DNA of 64,000 nucleotides, taken from NCBI RefSeq assembly GCF_963678635.1, contig NC_087068.1:19870714-19934713 (forward strand), given 5' to 3'. Below the pieces are notes generated by a model. That model did not search any database and was not told where the DNA came from. It saw only the letters and a program-made list of their open reading frames with translations. This DNA comes from Symsagittifera roscoffensis. Its lineage: Eukaryota > Xenacoelomorpha > Acoela > Convolutidae. Below, one piece after another: positions 21,241-33,756 of this stretch (the first letter of the stretch is position 1; each line of letters begins with the position of its first letter). The translations under genes and the position numbers were made by a program.

Positions 21241-21598
21241 TTTGCGAATAATGATTAAAGTTTTTGAAAAATGATAAACAATTCTTTTTTAGAAAAAGCT
21301 GGATTCTGATTGTTTGAGTTCCGACAAACATAGTTACAAAAAAATACTCAACTCTGATTGGTTGATTTTCTCTAAGCAATAGTAAAAAAAACTCGTTTCA
21401 TTCTGATTTAGTTTTTTGTTAAAAGTAATCGCTCTATACCTTGTATAACTACTTGATTTTTTTTCAATAATTTTGAACAAATCAAAGTAGGTATAAATAA
21501 TCTAATAATTGTTTGGGACTTTTTAAATCTCCCAATTTTGTAGGTGCCATGTACTTTTATTTAATTTTGCTACAAGCTAAACCTCTACTTTTTTTCAG

Positions 21599-21781
21599 AT
21601 GCCGTCACTCAACAGAAAAGAAAAATTGATAAAATTTAAAAGATTATCTTTTAATTTAAATGATTGTCTTTCGGAAAAACTTGCAAAAATGGCAAAGTTT
21701 TTGGAAAAAATTGCAAAAATGTCAATTTTTGGAAACAATTGCAGATATCTCAAGGTTTTGGCCAGTTTTTCTTGCTTCTGA
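21599..21781 (+). pseudogene. Relic of a Maverick polymerase B 5' exon
   Basis: The ATG directly follows TTTTTTTCAG and reads PSLNRKEKLIKF. This resembles the starts at 32735 and 47196 on the minus strand (SLNRN...), which lead into C2H2 fingers. The Cys and His residues are gone here. Related relics begin near 22775 and 30103 in sister units. It is divergent from the small minus-strand gene, as in the Maverick. Confidence 0.45.
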
Positions 21782-22135
21782 TCTAATTTTAAAAAATATG
21801 GATACGGTTAGAAATTTAAATTAAGCCCAAATTGTTTTTTAATTGGCATCATATTGAGGCAGTGATACAAAACTTTGAACAAAAATATAGATTTTCCACA
21901 TTTTTTTCTCAAAACATTGAAATACGATAAAGTTTTCCCTAACTTGAAGTAAACGTTGCTTTATATAATGCTCTGAACATAAAAAGATCATATTAGCTGA
22001 ATCAATTTTCAAAATTCCGGAAAATAGTAAAATTAATCGTAATTTTCGAGATGGTGAAGTAAAAATTTATCAAATCTATCCAAATGATTCCATTTTACCT
22101 TGTATTTGTGTAATGAACTGGTTATTGTGTTCATT

Positions 22136-22417
22136 TCAAGAGTTTTTAAATTTTTTCCTTGTGAGGTGTAATTCAGCCGTAAAATTAAAGCTATGATACG
22201 CAATACTTGGTTCAAAAGTGAACTCATTGATTGAGTAAGTTTCTCTAAAGAGACCTTTACTTAGTCGGATAACTCTATTTTGTACAATAAAAACGTCCAA
22301 AAAATTATGAATTAAGTAAGTGTTAACATCTATTTCACCAATAAGAAAATTAATTGGGTTTTTTTCTTTTTTCTTGTTAAGTAACTCGAGGAAATTCAAA
22401 TGTTTTTTGATAGACAT
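22136..22417 (-). CDS. Conserved small Maverick-end protein, best open copy (94 aa)
   Basis: I start it at the ATG at 22417 (MSIKKHLNFLELL), the start shared with 33213. The protein is basic at its N-terminus and contains KKKEKNPINFLIGEIDV, then VQNRVIRLSKGLFRETYS, then AELHLTRKKF. It ends early compared with the copy at 33213-33606, which continues for about 45 residues, so this copy is C-terminally truncated by the repeat junction. I recognise no domain. It faces a polymerase B 5' end across a CCAAT-rich spacer in every copy, so it is probably expressed with Maverick replication genes. Confidence 0.5.
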   Translation of the reverse strand: MSIKKHLNFLELLNKKKEKNPINFLIGEIDVNTYLIHNFLDVFIVQNRVIRLSKGLFRETYSINEFTFEPSIAYHSFNFTAELHLTRKKFKNS

Positions 22418-24008
22418 TTTACAAAAAATGAGTAAAATTTTTAAAAATGATAAACAGTTCACTTTTAGAAAATGCTGGATTCTGATTGGTTGAATTCCAA
22501 CAAACATAGTTACCAAAAAATATCAACTCTGATTGGTTGATTTTCTCTAAGCAATAGTAAAAAAAAATTCATTTCATTCTGATTTAGTTTTTTGTTAAAA
22601 GTAATTGCTCTATACCTTGAATCACTACTTGATTTTTTTTTCAATAATTTTGAACAATTCAAAGTAAGTATAAATAATCTAGTAACTGTTTGGGACTTTT
22701 TAAATCTCCCAATTTTGTAGGTGCCATGTACTTTTATTTAATTTTGCTACAAGCTAAACCTCTACTTTTTTCAGATGCCGGCACTCAACAGAAAAGAAAA
22801 ATTGATAAAAGTTAAAAGATTATCTTTTAATTTAAATGATTGTCTTTCGGAAAAACTTGAAACTGGAAACAATTGCAGATATCTCAAGTCTTTGGCCAGT
22901 TTTTGTTGCTTCTGATCTAATTTAAAAAATATGGATACGGGTAGAGTTTGAAATTAAGCCCAAATTGTTTTTTAAATGGCATCATGTTGAGGCAGTGATA
23001 CAAAATTTTGAATAAAAACATAGATTTTCCACATTTTTCTCTCAAAACATTGAAATACGATAAACTTTTCCCTAACTTGATCTAAATTTTGCTTTATATA
23101 ATGCTCTGAACATAAAAAGATTATATTAGCTGAATCAATATTGAAACTTCCGGAAAATACTAAAAGTAATCGTAATTTTCGAGATGGTGAAGTAAAAATT
23201 TATCAAATCTATCCAAATGATTCCATTTTGACCTTTTATTTGTGTAATAAACTGGTTTCTGTGTTCATTTTAGGGAGAATTCAAGTTATAATTTTAAATC
23301 AATTGAACAAAAAGAGCAATATTATTGAAATTTCTAGATCAAACTCCATGATTCAACTCCTCAGTTTTTTCTCAATGAGTAATCCAAATTTGTACAAAAA
23401 TTACAACTTATGAGAAATTTTTCACGTTGATAATAATAAATTTCAGATCAATGATGAAAAATGAGAAGTTTACTGCTCAAATTGACTAAACTTGAGGTAA
23501 TTTATTTTAAAAAGTGTAGTAGGTATTGTCTGAAATTCAACAAAATCTTCTTCATAACCGTCGATTATCACTCTGTTGCTTCTGCAACATAAATTTCATG
23601 TTTTTTCGGTTGAATTGATCTAAGTTTTAAGGTTAATCTTGCTTTCTGCTTCAAACATGTTTCGCTATTGAACTCATTTTGCAAGAAAATTCAGTCAGAA
23701 CTGGGGAGTTAAGGAGAAAATAATATCAATTGAACGAACAATTTGTTGGCAGAGATAAAATTAGACGAGATAACGGCTAATTATTACCATGTATTTTGTC
23801 CATGTTCTCCTTTAGGTTCCCTTGTTTAAATGCTACAGCAATCTATCTCAGGAATAGCCCAATTTTTGGGATCATTAACTATCACTTTTCTTGCAAAATA
23901 GTTTGTAAATCGCTTTTTGTTCTTGATTTTATCGAAAGTTTTCTCAAAAACGTCGAAGCGCGGAAGAATCGGTGCTCTTTTAAGCATTCGAAAAAAAAAC
24001 GTATAAAC

Positions 24009-27000
24009 TGAGAACTCAAAGGTGTAATTTTATTTCTTAGAACAAATTAAGAGCAGCATTATTGTTTATAATCTGCAAAATCTTCGGAAGTAGAAATACA
24101 CAAGGGAACTTAGTTCCATATTTCTGCAACATTTATAACATCTAACACATCCGTTCTCAAAAACATCCAATAAGGAAAAAAAATTAGGGTGCAAACTGTA
24201 TTAATTGAATAATTTTGCGAAATTTATTAACAAGAAAACTCTATAATTCAACGTAATTTTCTAATTGAAAAAAAATTGAAGCTAAACAGAACTACATTTT
24301 TACTGTGTGTCTAATTGAAATTTTCCTGGTTAAAATTTATAGAATCGAGAGATCATACATCTGGTTCTGCTAAATTGTTAGTTTGCTTAAAGCTTTTCAG
24401 CAGATTTCTTATTATTTTTTCTAAAATTCTTTCTACATCAAATTTTTTTATCCTAAAGAATGAAGTATAGATCTTGAAAGCAAATTTTTGGTTTATGCTT
24501 CATGTATAACCTTCCAAAAGATGTTGTAGTTGGTTTACTTCACAACAAATTTTTTTTCAAAAAATCTGAGTTTTCATTTAAAATGATCTAGTTTATCAAA
24601 TGATAAAAAATTTTCCAAACATTACACTTCTATGTTGGATTTTTTCTCAAGATGTAATATATAAGTTAAATTTTCAAAAAAAACCTCAAAACTCTCAATG
24701 AATTAAATTGAGTTTCTATCTAAAAAAGATATTTTCTCAGTTTCTGCTTCATCTACTATCTTCTGAGAACTCAAAGTGAGAACTCAAAGGTGTAATTTTA
24801 TTTCTTAGAACAAATTAAGAGCAGCATTATTGTTTATAATCTGCAAAATCTTCGGAAGTAGAAATACACAAGGGAACTTAGTTCCATATTTCTGCAACAT
24901 TTATAACATCTAACACATCCTTTCTCAAAATTATCCAATAAAGAAAGGAAATTAGGGTGCAAACTGTATTAATTGAACAATTTTGCGAAATTTATTAACA
25001 AGAAAACTCTATAATTCAACGTAATTTTCTAATTGAAAAAAAATTGAAGCTAAACAGAACTACAATTTTACTGTGTGTCTAATTGAAATTTTCCTTGTTA
25101 AAATTTATAGAATCGAGAGATCATACATCTGGTTCTGCTAAATTGTTAGTTTGCTTAGAGCTTTTCAGCAGATTTTTTATTATTTTCTCTAAAATTCTTT
25201 CTATATCAAATTTTTTTATCCTAAAGAATGAAGTATAGATCTTGAAAGCAAATTTTTGATTTATGCTTCATGTATAACCTTCCAAAAGATGTTGTAGTTG
25301 GTTTACTTCACAACAAATTTTTTTCAAAAAATCTGAGTTTTCATTTAAGTTGATCTAGTTTATCAAATGATAAAAAATTTTCCAAACATTACACTTCTAT
25401 GTTGGATTTTTTCTCAAGATGTAATATATAAGTTAAATTTTCAAAAAAAACCTCAAAACTCTCAATGAATTAAATTGAGTTTCTATCTAAAAAAGATATT
25501 TTCTCAGTTTCTGCTTCATCTACTATCTTCTGAGAACTCAAAGTGAGAACTCAAAGGTGTAATTTTATTTCTTAGAACAAATTAAGAGCAGCATTATTGT
25601 TTATAATCTGCAAAATCTTCGGAAGTAGAAATACACAAGGGAACTTAGTTCCATATTTCTGCAACATTTATAACATCTAACACATCCTTTCTCAAAATTA
25701 TCCAATAAGGAAAGGAAATTAGGGTGCAAACTGTATTAATTGAATAATTTTGCGAAATTTATTAACAAGAAAACTCTATAATTCAACGTAATTTTCTAAT
25801 TAAAAAAAAATTGAAGCTAAACAGAACTACATTTTTACTGTGTGTCTAATTGAAATTTTCCTTGTTAAAATTTATAGAATCGAGAGATCATACATCTGGT
25901 TCTGCTAAATTGTTAGTTTGCTTAGAGCTTTTCAGCAGATTTTTTATTATTTTCTCTAAAATTCTTTCTACATCAAATTTTTTTATCCTAAAGAATGAAG
26001 TATAGATCTTGAAAGAAAATTTTTGATTTATGCTTCATGTATAACCTTCCAAAAGATGTTGTAGTTGGTTTACTTCACAACAAATTTTTTTCAAAAAATC
26101 TGAGTTTTCATTTAAGTTAACCTAGTTTATCAAATGATAAAAAAATTTCCAAACATTACATTTTTATGTTGGATTTTTTCTCAAGATGTAATATATAAGT
26201 TAAATTTTCAAAAAAAACCTCAAAACTCTCAATGAATTAAATTGAGTTTCTATCTAAAAAAGATATTTTCTCAGTTTCTGCTTCATCTACTATCTTCTGA
26301 GAACTCAAAGTGAGAACTCAAAGGTGTAATTTTATTTCTTAGAACAAATTAAGAGCAGCATTATTGTTTATAACCTGCAAAATCTTCGGAAGTAGAAATA
26401 CACAAGGGAACTTAGTTCCATATTTCTGCAACATTTATAACATCTAACACATCCTTTCTCAAAATTATCCAATAAGGAAAGGAAATTAGGGTGCAAACTG
26501 TATTAATTGAATAATTTTGCGAAATTTATTAACAAGAAAACTCTATAATTCAACGTAATTTTCTAATTGAAAAAAAATTGAAGCTAAACAGAACTACATT
26601 TTTACTGTGTGTCTAATTGAAATTTTCCTTGTTAAAATTTATAGAATCGAGAGATCATACATCTGGTTCTGCTAAATTGTTAGTTTGCTTAGAGCTTTTC
26701 AGCAGATTTTTTATTATTTTCTCTAAAATTCTTTCTACATCAAATTTTTTTATCCTAAAGAATGAAGTATAGATCTTGAAAGCAAATTTTTGATTTATGC
26801 TTCATGTATAACCTTCCAAAAGATGTTGTAGTTGGTTTACTTCACAACAAATTTTTTTCAAAAAATCTGAGTTTTCATTTAAGTTGATCTAGTTTATCAA
26901 ATGATAAAAAATTTTCCAAACATTACACTTCTATGTTGGATTTTTTCTCAAGATGTAATATAAAAGTTAAATTTTCAAAAAAAACCTCAAAACTCTCAAT

Positions 27001-28598
27001 GAATTAAATTGAGTTTCTATCTAAAAAAGATATTTTCTGAGTTTCTGCTTCATCTACTATCTTCTGAGAACTCAAAGTGAGAACTCAAAGGTGTAATTTT
27101 ATTTCTTAGAACAAATTAAGAGCAGCATTATTGTTTATAATCTGCAAAATCTTCGGAAGTAGAAATACACAAGGGAACTTAGTTCCATATTTCTGCAACA
27201 TTTATAACATCTAACACATCCTTTCTCAAAATTATCCAATAAGGAAAGGAAATTAGGGTGCAAACTGTATTAATTGAATAATTTTGCGAAATTTATTAAC
27301 AAGAAAACTCTATAATTCAACGTAATTTTCTAATTGAAAAAAAATTGAAGCTAAACAGAACTACAATTTTACTGTGTGTCTAATTGAAATTTTCCTTGTT
27401 AAAATTTATAGAATCGAGAGATCATACATCTGGTTCTGCTAAATTGTTAGTTTGCTTAGAGCTTTTCAGCTGATTTTTTATTATTTTCTCTAAAATTCTT
27501 TCTACATCAAATTTTTTTATCCTAAAGAATGAAGTATAGATCTTGAAAGCAAATTTTTGATTTATGCTTCATGTATAACCTTCCAAAAGATGTTGTAGTT
27601 GGTTTGCTTCACAACAAATTTTTTTCAAAAAATCTGAGTTTTCATTTAAGTTGATCTAGTTTATCAAATGATAAAAAATTTTCCAAACATTACACTTCTA
27701 TGTTGGATTTTTTCTCAAGATGTAATATATAAGTTAAATTTTCAAAAAAAACCTCAAAACTCTCAATGAATTAAATTGAGTTTCTATCTAAAAAAGATAT
27801 TTTCTCAGTTTCTGCTTCATCTACTATCTTCTGAGAACTCAAAGTGAGAACTCAAAGGTGTAATTTTATTTCTTAGAACAAATTAAGAGCAGCATTATTG
27901 TTTATAATCTGCAAAATCTTCGGAAGTAGAAATACACAAGGGAACTTAGTTCCATATTTCTGCAACATTTATAACATCTAACACATCCTTTCTCAAAATT
28001 ATCCAATAAGGAAAGGAAATTAGGGTGCAAACTGTATTAATTGAATAATTTTGCGAAATTTATTAACAAGAAAACTCTATAATTCAACGTAATTTTCTAA
28101 TTGAAAAAAAATTGAAGCTAAACAGAACTACATTTTTACTGTGTGTCTAATTGAAATTTTCCTTGTTAAAATTTATAGAATCGAGAGATCATACATCTGG
28201 TTCTGCTAAATTGTTAGTTTGCTTAGAGCTTTTCAGCAGATTTTTTATTATTTTCTCTAAAATTCTTTCTACATCAAATTTTTTTATCCTAAAGAATGAA
28301 GTATAGATCTTGAAAGCAAATTTTTGATTTATGCTTCATGTATAACCTTCCAAAAGATGTTGTAGTTGGTTTACTTCACAACAAATTTTTTTCAAAAAAT
28401 CTGAGTTTTCATTTAAGTTGATCTAGTTTATCAAATGATAAAAAAATTTCCAAACATTACACTTCTATGTTGGATTTTTTCTCAAGATATAATATATAAG
28501 TTAAATTTTCAAGAAAAACCTCAAAACTCTCAATGAATTAAATTGAGTTTCTATCTAAAAAAGATATTTTCTCAGTTTCTGCTTCATCTACTATCTTC
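24009..28598 (+). repeat. Tandem array of six ~767-bp units
   Basis: GGTGTAATTTTATTT starts at 24021, 24789, 25556, 26323, 27090 and 27857, giving spacings of 768, 767, 767, 767 and 767. Units differ by only scattered bases. Each internal junction reads GAGAACTCAAAGTGAGAACT, a short duplication that marks the breakpoint. The array ends with ACTATCTTCCAAGTTAATCC. No conserved ORF spans the unit. A single diverged, internally deleted unit lies at 31110-31690 in copy B, so the array is a local expansion of a pre-existing segment. Confidence 0.93.
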
Positions 28599-29090
28599 CA
28601 AGTTAATCCAATTTGAATAAAGTTATATATTTGAAAATTGAGTTTTAGAGGGAAAATATATCATTTCAACGAACGTTCGTTAATCCGAAGCAGAATTAAT
28701 ACAATAAATCCTTTCCAACATCAAACTATTTGGTCGACTTGATAACTGTATGATGCTGTTTTAACTCTGAATTTCTATATTGATGTAAATTTTTGGTTGA
28801 GAACGATGTATATTGTTATCTTGAAGTTTTCAAATGTTAGAAAAACATACATTTTTTCATCTTTTCCAGGTCAGTTATCAATTCATTTCTGACTCGTAGA
28901 AAAAAAGCAGAGGAACACCATAATTCTTAGTACATCAATCCCCAATAATTGCTACGCACTACTCTATGATTACTTTTAAAAGCACCAAGTAAGGAAAACT
29001 ATAAAATGGTCACTAGGCAAAACTTTTCAATTAATTAATGTTTTATAAATATCCAGTTTTTAATAAAGTTTCAACAAAAACTCAAGCACT

Positions 29091-32000
29091 CATTAGCGTA
29101 TGTGATTCACTTCTAATACAAATTTATCGCAAAACAATCTCTGCAAGCTTGCAACCAATCGAGTTTTTACTAAACTTGGGGTAAATTGTTGAGGCAGTGA
29201 TACAAAATTTTGAAAAAAAAACATAGATTTTCCACATTTTTTGTCTCAAAACATTGAAGTACGATAAAATTTTCCCTAACTTGAGCTAAACTTTGCTTTA
29301 TATAATGCTCTGAACATAAAAAGATCATATTAGCTGAATCAATACTGAAACTTCCAGAAAATAGTAAAATTAATTGTAATTTTCGAGATGGTGAAGTAAA
29401 AATTTATCAAATCTATCCAAATGATTCCATTTTACCTTTTATTTGTGTAATTAACTGGTTATTGTGTTCATTTCAGGAGTTTTTAAATTCTTTCCTTGTG
29501 AGGTGTAATTCAGCCGTAAAATTAAAGCGTTGATACTCAATACTTGGTTCAAAAGTGAACTCATTGATTGAGTAAGTTTCTCTAAAGAGACCTTTACTTA
29601 GTCGGATAACTCTGTTTTGTACAAAAAAACGTCCAAAAAATTATGAATTAAGTAAGTGTTAACATCTATTTCATCAATAAGAAAATCAATTGGATTTTTT
29701 TCTTTTTTCTTGTTAAGTAACTAGAGGAAATTCAAACGTTTTTTGATAAAAAATTTACGAATAATGATTAAAGTTTTTAAAAAAAGATAAACAATTCACT
29801 TTTAGAAAATGCTGGATTCTGATTGGTTGAGTTCCAACAAACATAGTTACTAAAAAATACTCAACTCTGATTGGGTGATTTCTCTAAGCAATAGTAAAAA
29901 AATTCATTCCATTCATTCTGTTTTAGTTTTTTGTTGAAAGTAAGTGAATAACTACTTGGATTTTTTTTCAAAAATTTCGAACAACTCAAAGTAAGTATAA
30001 ATAATCTAATAACTGTTTGGGACTTTTTATACCTCCCAATTTTGTAGGTGCCATGTACTTTTATTTAACTTTGCTACAAGCTAAACCTCTACTTTTTTTC
30101 AGATGCCGGCACTCAACAGAAAAGAAAAATTGATAAAATTTAAAAGATTATCTTTTAATTTAAATGATTGTCTTTAGGAAAACTTGCAAAAAATTCAAAG
30201 TTTTTGGAAAAAATTGCAAAAATTTCAAATTTTGGAAACAATTGCAGATATCTCAAGGTTTTGGCCAATTTTTGTTGCTTCTGATCTAATTTAAAAAATA
30301 TGGATACGAGTAGAGGTTGAAATTAAGCCCAAATTGTTTTTTAATTGGCATCATGTTGAGGCAGTGATACAAAATTTTGAATAAAAATATAGATTTTCCA
30401 CATTTTTCTCTCAAAACATTAAAATACGATAAAAATTTCCCTAACTTGAGCTAAATTTTGCTTTATATAACGCTCTGAACATAAAAAGATCATATTAGCT
30501 GAATCAATATTGAAACTTCCCGAAAATAGTAAAAGTAATCGTAATTTTCGAGATGGTGAAGTAAAAAATTATCAAATCTATCCAAATGATTCCATTTTGA
30601 CCTTCTATTTGTGTAATTAACTGGTTTCTGTGTTCATTTCAGGGAGAATTCAAGTAATAATTTTAAATCAATTGAACAAAAAGAGCAAAATCATTGAAAT
30701 TTCTCGATCAAACTCCATAATTCAACTCCTCAGTTTTTTCTCAATGAGTAACCCAAATTTGTACAAAAATTACAACTTATGAAAAAATTTTCACGTTGAT
30801 AATAATAAATTTCAGATCAATGGGGAGTTAAGGAGAAAATAATTTCAATTGAACGAACAATTTGTTGGCAGAGATAAAATTAGACGTGATAACGGCTAAT
30901 TATTACCATGTATTTTGTCGATGTTCTCCTTTAGGTTCCCTTGTTTAATTGCTACAGCAAACTATTTCAGCAAAAGCCTAACTTTTGGGAACATTAACTA
31001 TCACAAAATAGTTTGTAAATCGCTTTTTGTTCTTGATTTTGTCGAAAGGTTTCTCAAAAATGTCGAAGTGCGGAAGAATCGGTGCTCTTTTAAGCATTCG
31101 AAAGCACGCGTATAAATTGAGAACATAAAGGTGTAATTTTACTTTTATTTCTTAGAACATATTAAGAGCAGCTCTATTGTTTATAATCTGCAAAATCTTC
31201 GGAAGTAGAAATACACAAGGGAATTTGTTCCATATTTCTGCAACATTTGTAACATCTAACACATCCGTTCTCAAAAACATCCAATGAGGAAAGGAAATTA
31301 AAGTGCAAACTTTATTAATTGAATAATTTTGCAAAATTTATTAACAAAAAAACTCTATAGTTCAACGAATTAAATAAATGAAATATAGATCTTGAAAGCA
31401 AATTTTTGATTTATGCTTCATGTATAATCTTCCAAAAGATGTTGTAGTTGGTTTACTTCACAACAATTTTTTTTCAAAAAATCTGATTTTCATTTAACTT
31501 AATCTAGTTTATCAAATGATAAAAATTTTTCCAAACATTACACTTTTATGTTGGAATTGTTCTCAAGATGTAATATATAAGCTAAATTTTCAAAAAAACC
31601 TCAAAACTCTCAATGAATTAAACTGAGTTTCTATCTCAAAATGATATTTTTTCAGTTTCTGCTTCGTCTACTATCTTCCAAGTTAATCCAATCTGAATAA
31701 AGTTCGATTTGAAAATTTAGTTTTAGAGGGAAAATATATCATTTCAACGAACGTTCGTTAATCTGAAGCAGAATTAATACCATAAATCCTTTCCAAAAAA
31801 ACATCAAACTATTTTCTCGTTTGATAACTGTATGTTGCTGTTTTAACTCTGAATTTCTATATTGAAGTAAATTTTTGGTTGAGAAGGATGTATATTATTA
31901 TCTTGAAGTTTTCAAATGTTAGCAAAACATACATTTTTTCATCTTTTCCAGGTCAGTTGTCAATTCATTTCTGAATCGTAGAAAAAAAGCAACAGAAAAC

Positions 32001-32255
32001 CATAATTCTTAGTAAATCAATCCCAATGTCTGCTACGCACTACTCTATGATTACTTTTAAAAGCACCAAGCAAGGAAAACTATAAAATGGTCACTAGGCA
32101 AAACTTTTCAATTAATCAATGTTTCATAAATATCCAGTTTTTCATAAAATTTCAACAAACACTCAAGCACTCATTAGCGTATGTGATCCACTTCTAATGC
32201 AAATTTATCGCAACGAAGTCTCCGCAAGCTTGCAACCAATGGAGTTTTTACTGTA
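29091..32255 (+). repeat. Composite Maverick-end repeat, copy B
   Basis: Same order as copy A but shorter: one 1.15-kb unit (29186-30354), one variant unit (30355-31109), one diverged array unit (31110-31690) and the same tail. The palindrome AACGAACGTTCGTT occurs at 28668-28681 in A and 31746-31759 in B. The next partial repetition starts at 32170 and soon loses similarity. Confidence 0.75.
29476..29755 (-). pseudogene. Conserved small Maverick-end protein, copy in repeat B (broken)
   Basis: Minus-strand counterpart of 22136-22417, with the KKKEKNPIDFLI, LFRETYSINEF and AELHLTRKEF landmarks. The initiator region is altered (TTTTTTGATAAAAAATTTACG on the plus strand), so no ATG remains at the conserved position. 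Confidence 0.5.
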
Positions 32256-32549
32256 GGTTAAAGATTTTCGGATCGATTTTCCTCGAAATTTCACGAAAGT
32301 TTGAACTTGGTTGTTTCTGGTTTTAACGTCAATCACAATCTTTGAATAAAAAAAGAAATGACACAACAAGAATAATGATAAAAAAATGTATAATTTTTAC
32401 TAGCAGTCTTTCAAAATTAGTTTGTTAGACTTTTCAGATTCAGTAAAAAATTGTTATTAACAGAATGTTCTACTATGTTTTTGGTAAAATATATCAATTT
32501 TACCTTCTCTTTAAGTGTATTTTGAATGCTGAGCACATAATTTAACATT

Positions 32550-32735
32550 ATGTTAACAATGCTTCTTCTTGATATGATTAGTAAAATCCTCGCTGCTGTA
32601 TGTATAAAAATTACAATTGGAACACTTTAAGACGCCAGAGTGCTTTCGATGTCTTGATGCGTGTAAGCGAGTGTATTCTCTGCCACATTCAAGACATGCA
32701 ACTCTTTTGTTTCTATTCAGTGACTGCATCTCATT
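32550..32735 (-). CDS. C2H2 zinc-finger N-terminal part of Maverick polymerase B (partial)
   Basis: Minus strand from the ATG at about 32735 (MQSLNRNKRVACLECG). It shows two C2H2 fingers: CLECGREYTRLHASRHRKH and CSNCNFYTYSSEDF followed by NHIKKKHC. It ends at TAA right after the second finger. As I recall, Maverick polymerase B proteins begin with such fingers; here the rest of the gene is absent. The longer upstream in-frame ATG at 32774 is less likely because sister copies start at the second Met. It is transcribed away from the gene at 33213. Confidence 0.6.
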
Positions 32736-32875
32736 GAGTAGAAAAAGAAAAAATGGGAGATCAGAATGTCCCAAATTTTTAGAAAAGAAAAGTTGATTAA
32801 ACTCAAAAAATGAATAAAAATGAATAAAAAAGCAAATTTCTTAACTAATTGCTTTTAACGTGAAAGAAAGTCAGA

Positions 32876-33180
32876 ATGGATTTACTATTTAGCCTAGCTG
32901 ACATAAAATTTATCCAATCTAGCCATGAAGTTTTCAAAAGTTTTGCTATCAATCAATCAGAATCGAGCATTAATTATAAGGAAATTTTTATCTTATCTGA
33001 TATCAACCAATCAGAATCGACTTTCAATTTTCATGAATTTTTCAATAAATTTAATGTCAACCAATCAAAATTGAGTTCTACTTCTTATAGATTTTTTAAA
33101 AATTTTGTTGTCATGCAATCAGAATTGAACATTTTTTTTAGTAAAACTGTTTGTTAGAAAGCAACCAATCAGAATCCAGC
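32876..33180. promoter_or_regulatory. Divergent intergenic region with 54-bp CCAAT repeats
   Basis: AATCAG/AATCAA cores start at 32955, 33009, 33063, 33117 and 33167, spaced 54, 54, 54 and 50 bp, within a CCAATCAGAATCGA-type motif. The segment sits between divergent genes. Sister intergenic segments near 21300-21400, 22480-22560 and 29820-29900 carry fewer copies. Because 54 is 18 codons, a plus frame (32876-33157) stays open with an 18-residue repeat (INQSES...). I favour regulatory DNA over a gene. Confidence 0.5.
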
Positions 33181-33212
33181 ATTTTCTAAAAACTTTAAAT
33201 ATTGTTTGAAAA

Positions 33213-33606
33213 ATGTCTATCAAAAAACATTTGAAATTTCTCGAGTTACTTTACAAGAAAAAAGAAAAAATTCCAATTGATTTTCTTAATGATGAAATAT
33301 ATGTTGACTCTTACTTTTTCACAATTTTTTGGACGTCTATGTTGTCCAAAATAGAGTTCTCCGACTTGGGGAAACTTACTCAATCAAAATGCGTATCAAA
33401 GATTCAATCTTAACGGCTGAATTACACCTCACAAGGAAAGAAATTTTGTTTATTCTCGAGAATTTGATGTTAATGAAAAAATCGTACGAGTTTATATCAG
33501 AGACTCTTTTTATCCCCTACCCAATACCCAAATTTCTAAAATTTTCCCAGCAAAGTTCTTTATCCTTCTTTTCTTTAAAAATTTTTGAAGTTCAAAATCC
33601 TGCTTG
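33213..33606 (+). pseudogene. Conserved small Maverick-end protein, longest copy, one frameshift
   Basis: ATG at 33213 (MSIKKHLKFLELLYKKKEK). The frame shifts near 33330 and continues with VQNRVLRLGETYS, AELHLTRKEILFILENL and a C-terminal part (FISETLFIPYPIPKFLKF) to a stop at 33604-33606. Total length would be about 130 residues. It is the first gene of the rightward Maverick block. Confidence 0.55.
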
Positions 33607-33756
33607 ATTCAGATTTGAATCAGATTTCCAGATATTTGCTTTGAAAAACTCGACAGCTTTGAGTTATCCTCCCATATCTACTTCAAAATAAAAAAAACTG
33701 GACTATCTACTCGGATGTCATCATTTTCTCATTGATTACGTACAAAAAATTCAGTT

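Larger units (their letters stand above)
20583..29090 (+). repeat. Composite Maverick-end repeat, copy A
   Basis: Begins CTCATTAGCGTATGTGAT, the sequence that also begins copy B at 29091 and recurs at 32170. It contains two tandem units of about 1.15 kb (20674-21851 and 21852-22985). Each runs from GAGGCAGTGATACAAAA to an ATTGGCATCAT- or ATGGCATCAT-type end. A third, variant unit (22986-24008) diverges after TTCATTTYAGGG. A six-unit ~767-bp array and a 0.5-kb tail (28599-29090) follow. The 1.15-kb units carry relics of a minus-strand small gene and a plus-strand polymerase B 5' end, so the repeat comes from a Maverick. Confidence 0.75.

Noticed and set aside
24009-28598. CRISPR-like array
   Set aside because: Units are 767 bp and contiguous, without the short repeat/unique spacer alternation, and the DNA is eukaryotic.
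32876-33157. Gene for an 18-residue-repeat protein
   Set aside because: The repeat is equally explained by 54-bp spaced CCAAT motifs between divergent genes, and sister copies do not keep the frame.
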